Of a stretch of DNA of 64,000 bases, positions 1 to 11,521 are shown one piece after another. The stretch's first letter is position 1; the number at the start of each line of letters is the position of its first letter. Both the position numbers and the translations under genes were made by a program. Origin of the DNA: Antilocapra americana (lineage: Eukaryota; Chordata; Mammalia; Artiodactyla; Antilocapridae); the NCBI GenBank assembly GCA_007570785.1, contig ML664152.1, positions 361,519-425,518 of the forward strand, in the 5' to 3' direction. The notes beneath the pieces are model-generated. The model searched no databases. It had not been told where the DNA came from and saw only the letters and a program-made list of their open reading frames with translations.

Positions 1-1279
1 AATATTCAAGCCATGGACCACTATCCAGTGGAAGGGAATGAGCCTCTGATACATGCTACAATGCAGATGCTTATTAGGAATAGTATGTTAGTGAAGGAGT
101 ACAGACACAGAAGTGTAGGCCATGTGACTCCGTTCATGTGAAATTCTAGAACAGACAGAGGTATTGTGATGATAGAATGACACCTGTGGTGGCTTTGTGG
201 TGCCAGAGGAGGGACAGGGCAACTTTCTGGGGTGGTTTGGAATGAGAATATGAATGTGTTAAATATAATGGAGCATATCACTGGAAGTATGTTAAACCTC
301 AATAAACCAATACATATTTTTCACTGGCAGAAATATTTCTATCTGACTATTCCTGGTCAAATTTTATGCAACATATTGAATTTAAAAAATCAAACAACCA
401 GCAAATATGTTGAGTACTTACCCCACACCCAGAATCATTTGTGCTATATAATCGAGGCAGAGAATATATGTAAGAATAATTGAGGCAGGAAATGCATGTT
501 AGAGAGCAATGAGAAATTTAAATAAAAATTCTAAAGAAGTTGAATTTGGAAGGGCCAAAACAGTCTCACAAATGACTAGTAAACTTTGATGAAGGGATCA
601 TGGATGCAGAGAAATCACTGTAGCCTGAGCAGTCAAAGAAGATACTAAAATACACTTTGGCAGGTGAGGAGGGAAAGCATAGTCTTCAAAGTTAATACAG
701 AATATGACAGGGCACATGTTTTTGGCAACATCTGTTAGACCCATGCTCCCTTTCCTCAAATGTAAATCCAAGATAGCAGGTAATCCAATCTAGAAACAAA
801 AAATGCTGGGTCTCTAAGTCTCTCCCAGTCCTGGGATATTGATATTCCATCCACAAGTTCAAGGGAGCATCTGTCCACACAACCCTGTTCCTCAAGGCTC
901 ACAGCAACTTTTTTCCTTATATGGTGATGACAACGACAGCTCTGATAATGACAATGGTGATGTGAGTGGCTGACCTTTACCTATTGCTCACTGCACACCA
1001 GGCTCTGTGCCAGATGCTCTGCTTGCTTTATGTCCAAGATTACCCTAGAAGGTCAGTCCTATATTACTGTGTCTTGAAGATAAAGCCCCAAGGCTTCCAG
1101 AAAGCTCAGCAACCTTGTCAGAACCCTACAAATAGGCAGACCTAACTTCAGGGTATGACTTGGTTACTCTGATACCCTCACTGTGTGTCCATCCTCCCTG
1201 GGAGGTACCCCACTGGGCAGGGGCTCCTTCCCCTAGCCCTCCAGTGCTTGTAGTCTTACCAGTCACCAGAAAACCACAA
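1..1279. other. Unassigned sequence, no gene seen
   Basis: I recognise no repeat family or gene here. Open frames are under 100 codons, overlap on opposite strands and carry no recognisable motif. A degenerate GAT-rich stretch lies near 925-965. Old interspersed repeats too diverged to recognise by eye are likely. Confidence 0.5.
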
Positions 1280-1490
1280 AGACTTCCCAGATAGCTCAGT
1301 GGAGAATAATCCTCCTGGCCAATGCAGGAGACTGGGGTTTGATCCCTAGGTGGAGAAGATCCCCAGGAGTAGGAAATGGCAACTCACTCCTGTATTCTTG
1401 CCTGGAGAATCCCATGGACAAAGGAGCCTGGTGGGCTACAGTCCGTGGGGTCACAAAGAATTGAACAATATTAGCAACTACACAAGAAAA
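1280..1490 (+). mobile_element. Bov-tA SINE
   Basis: The 5' part is a tRNA-derived head reading GACTTCCCAGATAGCTCAG, with a B-box-like GTTTGATCCC. The Bov-A body follows with TATTCTTGCCTGGAGAATCC and then GGGCTACAGTCC. The copy is diverged, with A-rich sequence at its 3' end. Bov-tA is a ruminant SINE whose 3' part derives from BovB and which is thought to be mobilised by BovB machinery. Confidence 0.9.
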
Positions 1491-1770
1491 GACAACCGCA
1501 GTTTCTTGTAAATTCTTTCAGTCAGTAAAATCCTAGCCCTGCCCTGCCCTGAGGTTTGCATGAAGATTGTAAGTTCTCTGAAGGCAGGGACTAGGGTCTG
1601 ATACTTTACATAGCCCTGAAAGCCAAATTCTCCATGGAGAAGGCAGAGAGAGCCTAGCTACCCATCCAGCCAATGTCGTTGGATCTCACAACATGAGCAC
1701 CAGGAGCAAGTCCATCTTCAGAGTCACCTCATATATGGCACTGAGAGCTGGCTCAGTGTCTGCATGGTTG

Positions 1771-1984
1771 GGGCTTCTCTGGTGGCTCAGATGGTAAAGA
1801 CTCTGCCTGCCAATGCAGGAGACCCAGGTTTGATCCCTGGGTCAGGAACATCCCCTGGAGAAGGGAATGGTGATCCATTCTGGTATTTGGGCCTGGAGAG
1901 TTCTATGGACAGAGGAGCCTGGTGGGCTACAGTCTATAGGGTCGCAAAGAGTCAGACACAACTGAGCAATTAACACGTTCACTT
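1771..1984 (+). mobile_element. Bov-tA SINE
   Basis: This is a near full-length copy. It starts GGGCTTCTCTGGTGGCTCAG, carries the B-box-like GGTTTGATCCCTGG, and ends with GTCGCAAAGAGTCAGACACA and AACTGAGCAATTAACAC. The 69-codon open frame inside it is only the SINE read in one frame. Confidence 0.95.
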
Positions 1985-4332
1985 TGTGCGTGGTTAGGTC
2001 CATGCTAGCATGTGCTTCTTTTATTTCTATGAGATCCAAGCCATAGATTAAACTTCCAGAGATTGTTAGAACCAAGAGAAAACTGTTCATGGAGCCTAAT
2101 CTTCTAGATAAGGCCACACTTTCATGACTCAGCTGGTCCACCAGAGCAGCAGAGCTGGGCCCAACCTCCCACTGTAAACATGGCAGGTGGGTTTCTGTGT
2201 CTGCTGTCCTCCGAGCCTGGAATTCCCACATCCATCAAATGGGAGCCCACCATGGGTTGCATATGGTTGGTAAGGTGTCTGCAGCCTTTTATCAACAGCA
2301 CTACTGAGCGGCCCTCTGACTGGCCCAGACTTCAGCTATGGTCACCCTGGTCTCCTGTCTCTTTGCTGAGTAGGGGGACAACTGACCAAGTCCTCCTGGG
2401 AGGAGCACAGAGGCACAGCCTCTGGGAGATGAACAGTGTCTACTAAGGGGATCCTTCTTAGTAAGGAAATACATGAGCAGAGCTTCTCCTGTCCAGTTGT
2501 GAGAATTTTCTGAGTTTCTGGTCAAGTCACTAGTTATACAGATGAAGGCAGCATGCCCCAGATGCCCTGTCTGTAAAAACCTAATAAATGAAAACAGCAA
2601 CATTGCCTGCTAAACAGCTGGATTTTTCCAAGCACTTTTCCCAGCAGAAGTTTACTGCTTTTTGATAGAATTGGAAATAAATGGAAACAATAGAAAGGCA
2701 GTGTTTTACATGCATCTGGGTTTTAGTAAATCATAGTAATGTGCCACATAATTTTGGAGAATTAATTCTGGCTTGATTATGAGCAATAAAATAATAAAAT
2801 GGTTAACGAGCTGCATTAATCATTCTTCCAATGTTTGGGAGAAAATGGAGTTAAAGCAAATCCAACTAATTTAGAAAAGCAAGCAGAAATGAATGGGTGA
2901 AAATGTCGACAGAAATGAGCCTCATCTTTTGGAGACAAGTGTCTAATGTACACATGGAAATATACAACCAGAACACACGAAATTTATCTTCTCTGTTCAA
3001 ATGGAAATCTCATCTTCCTCTGAAATGCTGAGAATGGCAGGATGGGAAGAGGGTGAATTCATGTCATCAAGGAGTCTAGATTGGCTGGATGAAGGCGACC
3101 ACAGCCAGGGAAGGGGATGTATGCAAGGGCAAAGTTTGTTTCTGTGCACACCAGAACTCATGCTCACAGGGACGTGTAAGCAGGGGAGGCACTTCCTGGC
3201 CCCGTAACGGCTCACCTTTCCTTCATATGCTGACCCACAGAGCATCATTCCAGGTGTCTTCACCCAACCCCAAGGTTAGGGGACGTGAAGGACAGGAAAA
3301 TTACAAAAATTTTGCTCAATTTTTCAACAAACACGTTTTTCTTTTACTCCAGCCTGAAACCTGTGGCAACGTAAGTGACCTGAACCTCTGGCAGGTATAG
3401 TGTCACTGAGAGGACTATGTAGAGGCAGCACGTACTGCCTGCAGCTTCTCTGTCCTGTCTGAGTGGAAAGAAGCAAGGAAAAGCAAATGCTGATGCTAGG
3501 AACGTGCTTAGGCAGGGAGCCCGACTCCAAATGCATAGTTTATAGGTATCCTGCAGAAACCTTGAGACACAACCAAACCCGGAGAGAACCACCACATGTC
3601 CTGTGCCCTGGGTTGCAGTAAGAGTGGGTCCCCAGTGTAGCCTCTCAGTTGGGACTCAGTGGGGTTTTGTGCACAGTGTCCCATCACCATGATCCATGAG
3701 TCTGACATGTAGGCAGCTGTTGGTGGAAATTCCAGGGATTAGTTTGGCTGCTCTGCTTAAGTGACTCAATCAAGTTGCCCCAATGATATAGCAAAACCTG
3801 GAGACAGTAGTCTAGCTCCTGTTTGTTGGCCCTACTGATTCAGGTTGGTGAGTTGCAGTAAAATAAATCAAACATCTTCCTTTCTGCTTCTCATTCCAGC
3901 TAGAAAACTCCTACTTCTTTTCAAGGCAACACAGATGTTCTAACTCGTGCAAAGTCATGTACAAGAGAGTTGATAAAAGGAAATCACGGAGATTGATATT
4001 TCAAGATACTGTCCTTACTAGCCACGACAATACGTGCAGTGGTAGGAAATATGCAGCCACCATTCTGTTTGCCAGACAGCCTCAGAGTCCCATGGAAATA
4101 GTATGTATTTTAAAGAAAGATCTTGAGAGGAAAATTAATATGTAATTTATACAGACATGTCTCCTTTGAACAAGGACAATTGCGCTGTCTACAGTAGTTG
4201 TTAGAGCAAAGAGACCTTAAAAGGACATTTATAAGAAGGAAGCACAGCTTTGCCATGTTTGCTGCTGTCACAAATGAAGGGCCCCTTGCTCTGCCTTTTA
4301 TTATCCTAGTATGGAAGGGACTAAGCTTTTTG
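1985..4332. other. Unassigned sequence, no gene seen
   Basis: I see no recognisable coding exon or repeat. Part of 2560-2960 is AT-rich. Open frames up to 129 codons occur on both strands and overlap one another; none shows a domain or signal I know. 3957-4145 is open on the + strand but has no recognisable content. Confidence 0.45.
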
Positions 4333-5390
4333 CTGTGTATCACAATAAACTGTGAAAAATTATGAAAGAGATAGGAATACCAGACCACCTGACCTGCCTC
4401 TTGAGAAATCTGTATGCAGGTCAGGAAGCAACAGTTAGAACTGGACTAACTGAACAGTTAGAACAACCAACTGGTTCCAAATAGGAAAAGGAGTATGTCA
4501 AGGCTGTATATTGTCACCCTGCTTATTTAACTTATATGCAGAGTACATCATGAAAAACACTGCGCTGGATGAAGCACAAGCTGGAATCAAGATTGCCGGA
4601 AGAAATATCAATAACCTCAGATATGCAGATGACACCACCCTCAGGGCAGAAAATGAAGAACTAAAGAGCCTCTTGATGAAAGTGAAAGAGGAGAGTGAAA
4701 AAGTTGGCTTAAAACTCAACATTCAGAAGACTAAGATTATGGCATCTGGTCCCATCACTTCATGGCAAATAGGGGAAATAGTGGAGACAGTGGCTGACTT
4801 AATTTTGGGGGTTCCAAAATCACTGCAGATGGTGATTGAAGCCATGAAATTAAAGACTTCTTGGAAGAAAAGTTATGACCAACCTAGATAGCATATGAAA
4901 AAGCAGAGACATTATTTTACCAACAAAGGTCCATCTAGTCAAGGCTATGGTTTTTCCAGTAGTCATGTATGGATGTGAGAGTTGAACTGTGAAGTAAGCT
5001 GAGCACTGTAGAATTGATGCTTTTGAACTGTGGTGTTGGAGAAGACTCTTGAGAGTCCCTTGGGCTGCAAGGAGATCCAACCAGTCCATCCTAAAGGAGA
5101 TCAGTCCTGAGTGTTCATTGGAAGGACTGATGTTGACGCTGAAAGTCCAATACTTTGGCCACCTGATGTGAAGAGCTGACTCATTTGAAAAGGCCCTGAT
5201 GCTGGGAAAGATTGAGGGCTGGAGGAGAAGGGGACGACAGAGGCTGAGATGGTTGGATGGCATCACCGACTCAATGGATATGAGTTTGAGTAGACTCCAG
5301 GAGTTGATGATGGACAAGGAGGCCTGGCGTGCTTCAGTTCATGGGGTCGTGAAGAGTCAGCCACGACTGAGTGACTGAACTGAACTGATG
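4333..5390 (+). mobile_element. BovB (RTE) LINE, 3' third, 5'-truncated
   Basis: The copy begins inside the reverse-transcriptase domain and runs to the BovB 3' end. The + frame 4511-4891 includes the catalytic YADD box at 4622-4633, then stop codons and small indels break the C-terminal region. The 3' end is the typical CTGAGTGACTGAACTGAACT tail. The truncated start and multiple breaks show a dead copy. BovB encodes an AP-type endonuclease plus reverse transcriptase and is a known horizontally transferred LINE in ruminants and squamates. Confidence 0.95.
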
Positions 5391-5641
5391 GAAGGGAAAT
5401 TGCCTGGTAGACAATGTCTGCACAGGGTCTTGTGGAAGCTGGGCCTTCAGGTGGCCCACACATCATAGGTTTGCAAATGATGACTTCCTGCCTTAGCAAG
5501 GCTCTATTCCCATGTCACTTTCTCACTAGACCTACTTGCAGCATTTCAGTTAAAATTTTAACTGCCCTCAGACACTCAGAAACCTCTTCACACTGGTCTA
5601 TTTTCACCTTTATTAATTAATTTATTAATTACCCCCAGGGT

Positions 5642-5862
5642 AGGGCTTCCCAGGTGGCACTAGTGGTAAAGAATCCACCTGCCAATGCAATAGACATAGG
5701 AAACACTGGTTCTATCCCTGGGTTGGGAAGATCCCCCAGAGGAGAGTAATGGCAACCCACTCCAGTATTTTTGCCTGGAGAATCCCATGGACAGAGGAGC
5801 CTGACAGGCTACAGCCCATAGGGTCACAAAGAGTTGGACATGATTGAAATGACTGAGCAGGC
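5642..5862 (+). mobile_element. Bov-tA SINE
   Basis: It starts AGGGCTTCCCAGGTGGCACT, carries a tRNA-like B box (GGTTCTATCCCTGG), and has the Bov-A body with TTGCCTGGAGAATCCCATGG. Its 3' end falls near the GACTGAGCAGGCA at 5848-5860. The antisense 75-codon frame over it is a shadow. Confidence 0.93.
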
Positions 5863-7824
5863 ACCCCCAGGATGTAAGCTTCACCAAAGCAAAAAAAAAA
5901 AAAATTTTCTCTTATTCACCAATGTACTCCAGCTTCCAAGACAATACCTGGTCTGTAATAGACACGTAACAGATACTTGCTGAATAAGTAAATGAGAAAA
6001 TGAATGATACACATCCTTCATATGAAAAATGTTCAATATACATGTTCTTGTTCTAGATCAGAAGATTCTATTAAACTCAGTTGAAGGACTATAGCAGGAG
6101 GTTTGGTAAATTGAGCTATTTCCAGATGATGTTGCTTATTTACGTGATGAACTTTGATGCCACTATGGCCCAAATTAAAACGTGATTGGTCCTGCTCTGT
6201 AAACACTGTGTGCATGGAAAATCATTTGCTCAAAGTCCTATGCGACATTGGTCTCTGAGAGCAAGTGAGGACTTTTCCAGTGAATGATGTCAAGAGCAGA
6301 GAACTACAATTTCTGAAACAAAGCTAAACGTTAAATTACCTCTGTCTGCTTAACTCAGTGTGGTTCCCCAATAGGACTTTTCACAGTGGCAACAGGAAAA
6401 TTTTAACAGTACTTCAGACAGAGCTCTGTTGAAGAAAAGTGCAAAAGCAAAAAGAAAATAGTGTTCTATTGCAGATAGTTGCCTAGAGAGCAGCAAATAG
6501 AATTCTTGGGATCTTCCAGCTTCTGAGGGCTTATTTTCAGCTGTCCTCTGGCATCCCATCTACCTGCAGCCTCCCCCAAGGAAGAGGGATAGCTCAATGA
6601 AATGTCACATGTTTACACCATCTGGGTGAAGTTACAGAGCACCATATGCTTTTTCTCAAAACTACAGGCATTTATTTTGCCAAAGCAAGTGGAAAGAGGT
6701 CTGTGTTACCTACTAGGTCCCTGGCTCCATCCTCAGGTGTAGCAGGAGCCCTGTGGGGAAGGATGGAACATTCACACAGGGGTAGCTGGAGGAGAGTTTA
6801 ACACAGGAACTATGTCCACAGGAACCCTGTGTGGGCAGGGTTTGGGACACCCAGGAGGACAGTGCAGTCCCTGGGGAATGTGTCATTCCTTGTCATCCCT
6901 GGGTGAGCAGAGTCAACGCCCAGGATGAAGGCTACAGAGGTCGGGCCATCCGAGGGAAGTTCCTGATAACCCAGGACAAGAGGTTTATGGTTATGGAAAC
7001 AGAGGAATTTTTCCTTATTGCTGATAACTAGACACCATGATTCTGTTCCAGTGGATCTGCACAGGAACTTTGGTTCTTTTTATGGCTCTCACAAGGTGGT
7101 TTGTTACATGTATAACTGAAAAATTTAGTGTTTAGAAGTGAAACTTGGGAGAGGCAGGTCCCCGTCAACAAGGCTTGAGATGTGCAGTGTTTTCCACAGG
7201 AATTCCCTGCTATTTGGAACCCTGTTGATGGGCTGTGGTGGGGAGGGCAGGCAGGGAATGTGGGTGTGGGGAACAGGGGTGTGGGTGTGGGTGGGGCAGA
7301 AGGTGGACAGGGCCCAAGCTGAGCAGCTGGAGTTTGTCCCCTATGGACAGAGACTTGCAGATGAAGGTGACAGCAGAAGGGAGGAGGAGCCAAGCCCTGC
7401 CCAGATAAGAGCCAAGGAGATGACATGTTCCTCCTTCTCAAGGTCAAGGAGACCTTCCTAACTACACAGGTGCAGAAAGACTCCTTGAAGGTCAAAGAGA
7501 GGTGGCCCCACCCCACAGATGTCAACCTACCCACAGGCCTCTGTGCTGGAATCTGTCTCGGCTAAAAGATGGACATGTACACAAGGAAGGACCCCAAGAT
7601 ACTCTAGACACGAACTCAGGGTCAGACAGAGCCAGGTGATTGGCCAGAAAAAAAACAGAAGAAATGCCTGTGTAAGCAATTCAGATCACCTTGAGGGCCT
7701 GACTCCCTCTCTGAGCCCACCAGGGGTCTAGCTACACATACTCCTTTTCCTCCTAGTATACTTTACTCCTTTCACTACTTCTGTCTCACTTTCACAAAGC
7801 TGACAGGCCAGGGCCTTGTCACTG
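5863..7824. other. Unassigned sequence with G-rich GTGTGGG tract
   Basis: I recognise no gene. 7224-7300 is G-rich, with repeated GTGTGGG and GTGGGG words; it makes the antisense strand proline-rich and creates a 168-codon open frame (7028-7534, minus) that looks compositional. A poly-A run lies at 5890-5903. An open + frame at 6831-7031 has no recognisable motif. Confidence 0.45.
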
Positions 7825-7896
7825 TCCCCGGTGGTCTAGTGGCCAAGACTCAGTGCTCTCACCGCCATGGCCCTACCTCAGTCTCTGGCCGGGAGC
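7825..7896 (+). pseudogene. tRNA-Glu (anticodon CTC) pseudogene
   Basis: The 72-nt stretch aligns without gaps to mammalian tRNA-Glu-CTC. The A-box region GGTGGTCTAGTGG is intact and the anticodon loop GCTCTCACCGCC is kept. The acceptor arms still pair at five Watson-Crick positions plus one wobble, with one mismatch. The T-loop is decayed: the GGTTCGA core reads ACCTCAG, so the internal promoter B box and tertiary contacts are lost. Downstream sequence does not continue into a CHR or Bov-tA body, so a tRNA pseudogene fits better than a SINE, though an isolated SINE head is possible. Confidence 0.75.
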
Positions 7897-8251
7897 TGAA
7901 TCCTACAGCAGCCGAGGCCTACTGAGGCCACAACGATGTGGGCATCGGGAGTGGAGGCTGGGCTTTGGGGCTGGAGGTGTGCCTGCATCTCAGGCTTGAC
8001 GGCGCCTGTGCCTGGGGTATGACCTTCACAGGAGCCCCCTCCCCACAGCAAGTGAGACCTTGGCTTTGCCCTGTGATCGCAGTTCTCTTACAGATCTAAG
8101 AAGCACTGTTGGTTTTCAACTTGTTGGCTTCTTAAACTCATTGTAAAACCACAGGTATGGTGACATCCAAGCTCTTTGAGTGCCGAATGGGAGCCTGGAG
8201 GCTGGAAGGCCACATTGTGAGCTCAGGGCTCTCAGCTCTTGCCCTGGAAAC

Positions 8252-8426
8252 CTTCTGGACAGCACAGGAACTATACTCAATATTCTGTAATATCCTATAT
8301 GGGAACAGAATCTGAAAAGCAATATATATTTAGGTATATGCCTATAACTGAATCACTGTGCTGTACAACTGAAACTAACATGGCATTGTAAACCAACTGT
8401 ACTTACTTCAATAAAAAATATATTAA
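8252..8426 (+). mobile_element. L1 3' UTR fragment
   Basis: The sequence matches the artiodactyl L1 3' end. ACAGCACAGGAACTATACTC is followed by an AT-rich stretch with GAATCTGAAAAGCA, then GAATCACTGTGCTGTACAAC and a terminal TTCAATAAAAAA with the polyadenylation signal. Only the last 170 bases or so are recognisable. Confidence 0.8.
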
Positions 8427-8428
8427 TA

Positions 8429-8870
8429 GGGACTTCTCTGGTGAAACTCCAATACTTTGGCCACCTCATGTGAAGAGCTGACTCATTGGAAAAGACCCTG
8501 ATGCTGGGAAGGATTGAGGGCAGGAGGAGAAGGGGAAGACAGAGGATGAAATGGCTGGGTGGCATCACCTACTCGATGGACATGGCTTTGGGTGGACTCT
8601 GGGAGTTGGTGATGGACAGGGAGGCCTGGCGTGCTGTGGTTCATGGGGTCTCAGAGTCAGACACGACTGAGCAACTGAACTGATACTGATACTGGTGGTC
8701 CAGTGGCTAAGATTCCACACTTCCAACACAAGGGGCCTGGTTCGATCCCTGGTCAGGGAATTAGATCCCACACATTATAACTAAGAGTTTGCACACTGCA
8801 GTGAAGATTGAAGACCCCACTTGCCACAACTAAGACCCAGCACAGCCAAATAAGTAAACAAAGCTTTCAT
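8429..8870 (+). mobile_element. CHR-type tRNA-Glu SINE, split by a BovB tail
   Basis: The SINE starts GGGACTTCTCTGGTG at 8429-8443 and resumes at 8692 with CTGGTGGTCCAGTGGCTAAG. It continues through a B box (GGTTCGATCCCTGG) and GAATTAGATCCCACAC to AAGACCCAGCACAGCCAAAT. The break is filled by a BovB 3' fragment. Removing the insert and one copy of the repeated CTGGTG rebuilds a normal SINE head. Confidence 0.88.
8444..8691 (+). mobile_element. BovB 3' tail inserted in a SINE
   Basis: This 248-bp fragment begins in the C-terminal region of BovB ORF2 (AAACTCCAATACTTTGGCCA) and ends in the tail GCAACTGAACTGATACTGAT. It is bounded by CTGGTG at 8438-8443 and 8692-8697, a short target-site duplication taken from the SINE. 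The frame is open over much of the fragment because it is short, not because it is functional. Confidence 0.9.
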
Positions 8871-9081
8871 TCCAGAGGATGCTCGAAGCTAAGGGCTTCT
8901 ACACCAGGCCAGGCAGTAAAATGCATTTTGGAGGCTGCGGGCTCAGCTGGGGGTCTTGGGACCCTTGGCAGCATGTGTCACAGGGACCCTCTACTCAGGT
9001 GGTCCAAAGAGCAAACATCTTTCACCCATGGCTCCTTGTCTATGTATGTACTTAGATGTGTTTGTGATTAATAACACACTT

Positions 9082-9138
9082 ATTTGTTAAATGTTACTGA
9101 ACAAATATATATTTTGTTCAGTAACACTTAACATTTAA
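9082..9138. repeat. AT-rich palindrome, 13-bp perfect stem
   Basis: GTTACTGAACAAA at 9093-9105 is perfectly inverted at 9113-9125 around a 7-base TATATAT loop. The pairing extends outward imperfectly through the TGTTAAAT / ACTTAACA flanks, giving an arm of about 25 bp. Source unknown; a small palindromic transposon relic or a chance AT-rich hairpin are both possible. Confidence 0.85.
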
Positions 9139-9467
9139 TATATTTCATCATTATACCCTTTCCCAATAAACAAAAATTCTGAGTACAATAATACCAAGTA
9201 TGTGTTCATGAGAAACTTGGAGGTAAAGTTGGGTTTTCATACCTTCATCTGGGAACCATGAGGGAGGCAGCCAGCAGACTGGACAACCAGCCAGTCTGGT
9301 GTGGCCATTGCTGCCAGGAGGAGCCCCAGCCAAGTGGGAATGCTGAGGGCCCAGGAGGAACTCCTGGGAGGCACCTCCTCCAGCACCTTCAGACGAGGCT
9401 GGTAAAGTCTGTTCGCTTGGCAGACATCTCACCCATGAGGGCCTGGAGCTCACTCAGAAAAGAGGCA

Positions 9468-9855
9468 GTTGTTGTTCAGTCATTAAGTTGTGTCTGATTT
9501 TGTGACCCCACAGACTGCATCATGCCAAGTTTTCCTGTCCTCCACTGTCTCCAGGAGTTTGTTCAAACTCATGTCCATTGAGTCTGTGATGCCATCCAAC
9601 CATCTCATCCTCTGTCGTCCCCTCCTCCTCTGGCCCTCAATCTTTCTGAGCAACAGAGTCTTTTCCAGTGAGTTGGCTCTTTCCATCAGGTGGCCAGAGT
9701 ATTGGAGCTTCAGCATCAGTCCTTCCAATAAACATTCAGGGTTGATTTCCTTTAGGATCGACTGGTTTCATCTTGCTGTCCAAGAGACTCTCAAAAGAGT
9801 CTTCTCCAGAACTACAACTTGAAAGCATCAATTCTTTGGTGCTCAGCCTTCTTTT
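9468..9855 (-). mobile_element. BovB 3' end fragment
   Basis: Antisense BovB: GTTGTTCAGTCATTAAGTTG opens the 3' tail, then ATGCCATCCAACCATCTCAT and the C-terminal ORF2 region, ending near GGTGCTCAGCCTTCTTTTAA. The minus-strand frame 9483-9728 still reads part of the BovB C-terminus but has no start or catalytic region. A Bov-tA follows directly. Confidence 0.93.
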
Positions 9856-9883
9856 AAAGCAAGTCAATATCATTTATATAATG

Positions 9884-10065
9884 TCACTTTGTGACCCCAT
9901 GGACTGCAGCCTACCAGTCTCCTCCACCCATGGGATTCTCCAGGCAAGAATACCAGAGTGGGTTGCCAGTTCCCTCTTCAGGGGATCTTCCTGACCTGGG
10001 GAATGAACCTGGGTCTCCTGCATTGCAGGCAAACGCTTCACCCTCTGAGCCACCAGGGAAGCCCA
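9884..10065 (-). mobile_element. Bov-tA SINE
   Basis: Antisense copy. GTGACCCCATGGACTGCAGC opens the Bov-A body, and CTCCTGCATTGCAGGCAAAC then GAGCCACCAGGGAAGCCC close the tRNA-like head. It lies about 30 bp from the preceding BovB fragment in the same orientation. Confidence 0.93.
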
Positions 10066-10481
10066 TAATGTCAGTTAACTCTTCAAAAAAAGACCTAATG
10101 CCAGGAATCTGAATTGACCACTAGTGGTCACTACTGAGCAAAAGGAAACTAGAGGACATGGTACCTGATTGATCTTTGCTCCTCCACCTCGCTTTGCTCA
10201 CCAGTACCATTAGAGGTTTAGGAACCCTTTACCCTGATGTAAAGTCCACTTCAATAGTAGTGAAAAGTTGTCATGAGCAAACAGTCTATTACTTCAAGAG
10301 AGGCCTTAGTAAATGTCCTGAGTGGAAATAAACTTTTTAAATCATCAGTCCTGGGGGCGTAATGGTCTGCCCAGGGCCAGGAGAACAGTAGCCACAGGGC
10401 TGTCCATGCCTTGTGGCAGGTCAGGGGCCTTGAGGGGGAGTAGCAAAGAACTCCATTCTACTGGAAAAGCAACAGATGAAA

Positions 10482-10700
10482 TGGGCTTCTCAGGAGACAC
10501 AGTGATAAATTTCCACCTGCAATGCAGGAGAGACAAAAGATACAAGTTCAATCCCTATGTCAGAAAGATCGCCTGGAGAAGGGCATGCCAACTCACTCCA
10601 GTATTCTTGCCTGGAGAACCCCATGGACAAAGGAACTGGGAGGGCTGCAATCCATTGGGTAGCAGAGTCAGACATGACTGAACACACATGCACTCACATG
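10482..10700 (+). mobile_element. Bov-tA SINE, diverged
   Basis: It starts GGGCTTCTCAGGAGACACAG, keeps a degenerate B box (AGTTCAATCCCTATG), and has the Bov-A body with TATTCTTGCCTGGAGAACCC. Its end falls near AGACATGACTGAACACACAT. Many point changes suggest an older copy. Confidence 0.9.
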
Positions 10701-11520
10701 TGAGATGAACTGGTCCTAGTTACTAATAGAAAAGAACAAAATGCTGAGGGTCCAACATGCTACGAGATACTGCATGTAGGCTAATTATGCTTTGGAGAAT
10801 TCATCATCAAAGCAGGAGGGACTGCTGCCACAATAATCATCTCTGACTCCAACTGGAGAATGACCCTTTGGAAGCAGAGCTCAGAGAAGCAATTTTCAGA
10901 TAACATCAAAAGAGATTTAATCATATGTCTTCCGTTTGAAAATGTTAGCTGCCACTGTGCAGCCATATAATCGCTAATCTACCAGGTGAAAGATAGAAAA
11001 CTTGACCCACCCACTAACTCTTCTTCTCTTTTAAAAATATGTTTTCTCTTATTGCTTGTTTTCTGACTGAGAAACATCCTGCTTATGTGGTGGGTTATGT
11101 CCTGAGGTGAAATATGGAAAAACAGGCTCTTGGGCCTTCCTCGACGTGACCATACAGGAGGCTGGAAGTAGAGCCTCAGTTTGCAATCTTGGGAATCAGT
11201 TGCAGGAGAGGAGCGAGCAAAGAAAGCCTGAGTGCCCAGGGCCTCCTGCATCCCAGGGTAGCCTGTCCCCCCCGTCCATCTTCACGTCCTGTCCTTGACT
11301 CACAACCAAGGCAAAGAACAGAGCTGGGGAGAGAAAGCAGTGGGGTCTCGACACATAAGGGTGGAGGCGCTCAGCCACTGGGGGTACTTGCCCCATTCGA
11401 CCTGCTTCTGGAGCTTAGCTATATCTCAGAGGTGAGGGTGCAAGAGAATTCCCAGATTGATTGGCCTGAAAAGGGGAAACTGAGACCTATCTCCAAGGCA
11501 GGAGGTAAAATTGAAGACCA
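10701..11520. other. Unassigned sequence
   Basis: I recognise no gene or repeat. Open frames of 90-124 codons overlap on both strands at 11.1-11.6 kb and lack motifs. 11.2-11.4 kb is moderately GC-rich. Confidence 0.45.
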
Positions 11521-11521
11521 A

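Noticed and set aside
1764..1973. Small protein gene over the Bov-tA SINE
   Set aside because: The same peptide arises wherever Bov-tA is read in that frame; it is a SINE shadow.
7028..7534. 168-codon minus-strand frame
   Set aside because: Its middle is a proline-rich reading of a G-rich GTGGGG tract; no recognisable motif, and an overlapping + frame is equally long-lived.
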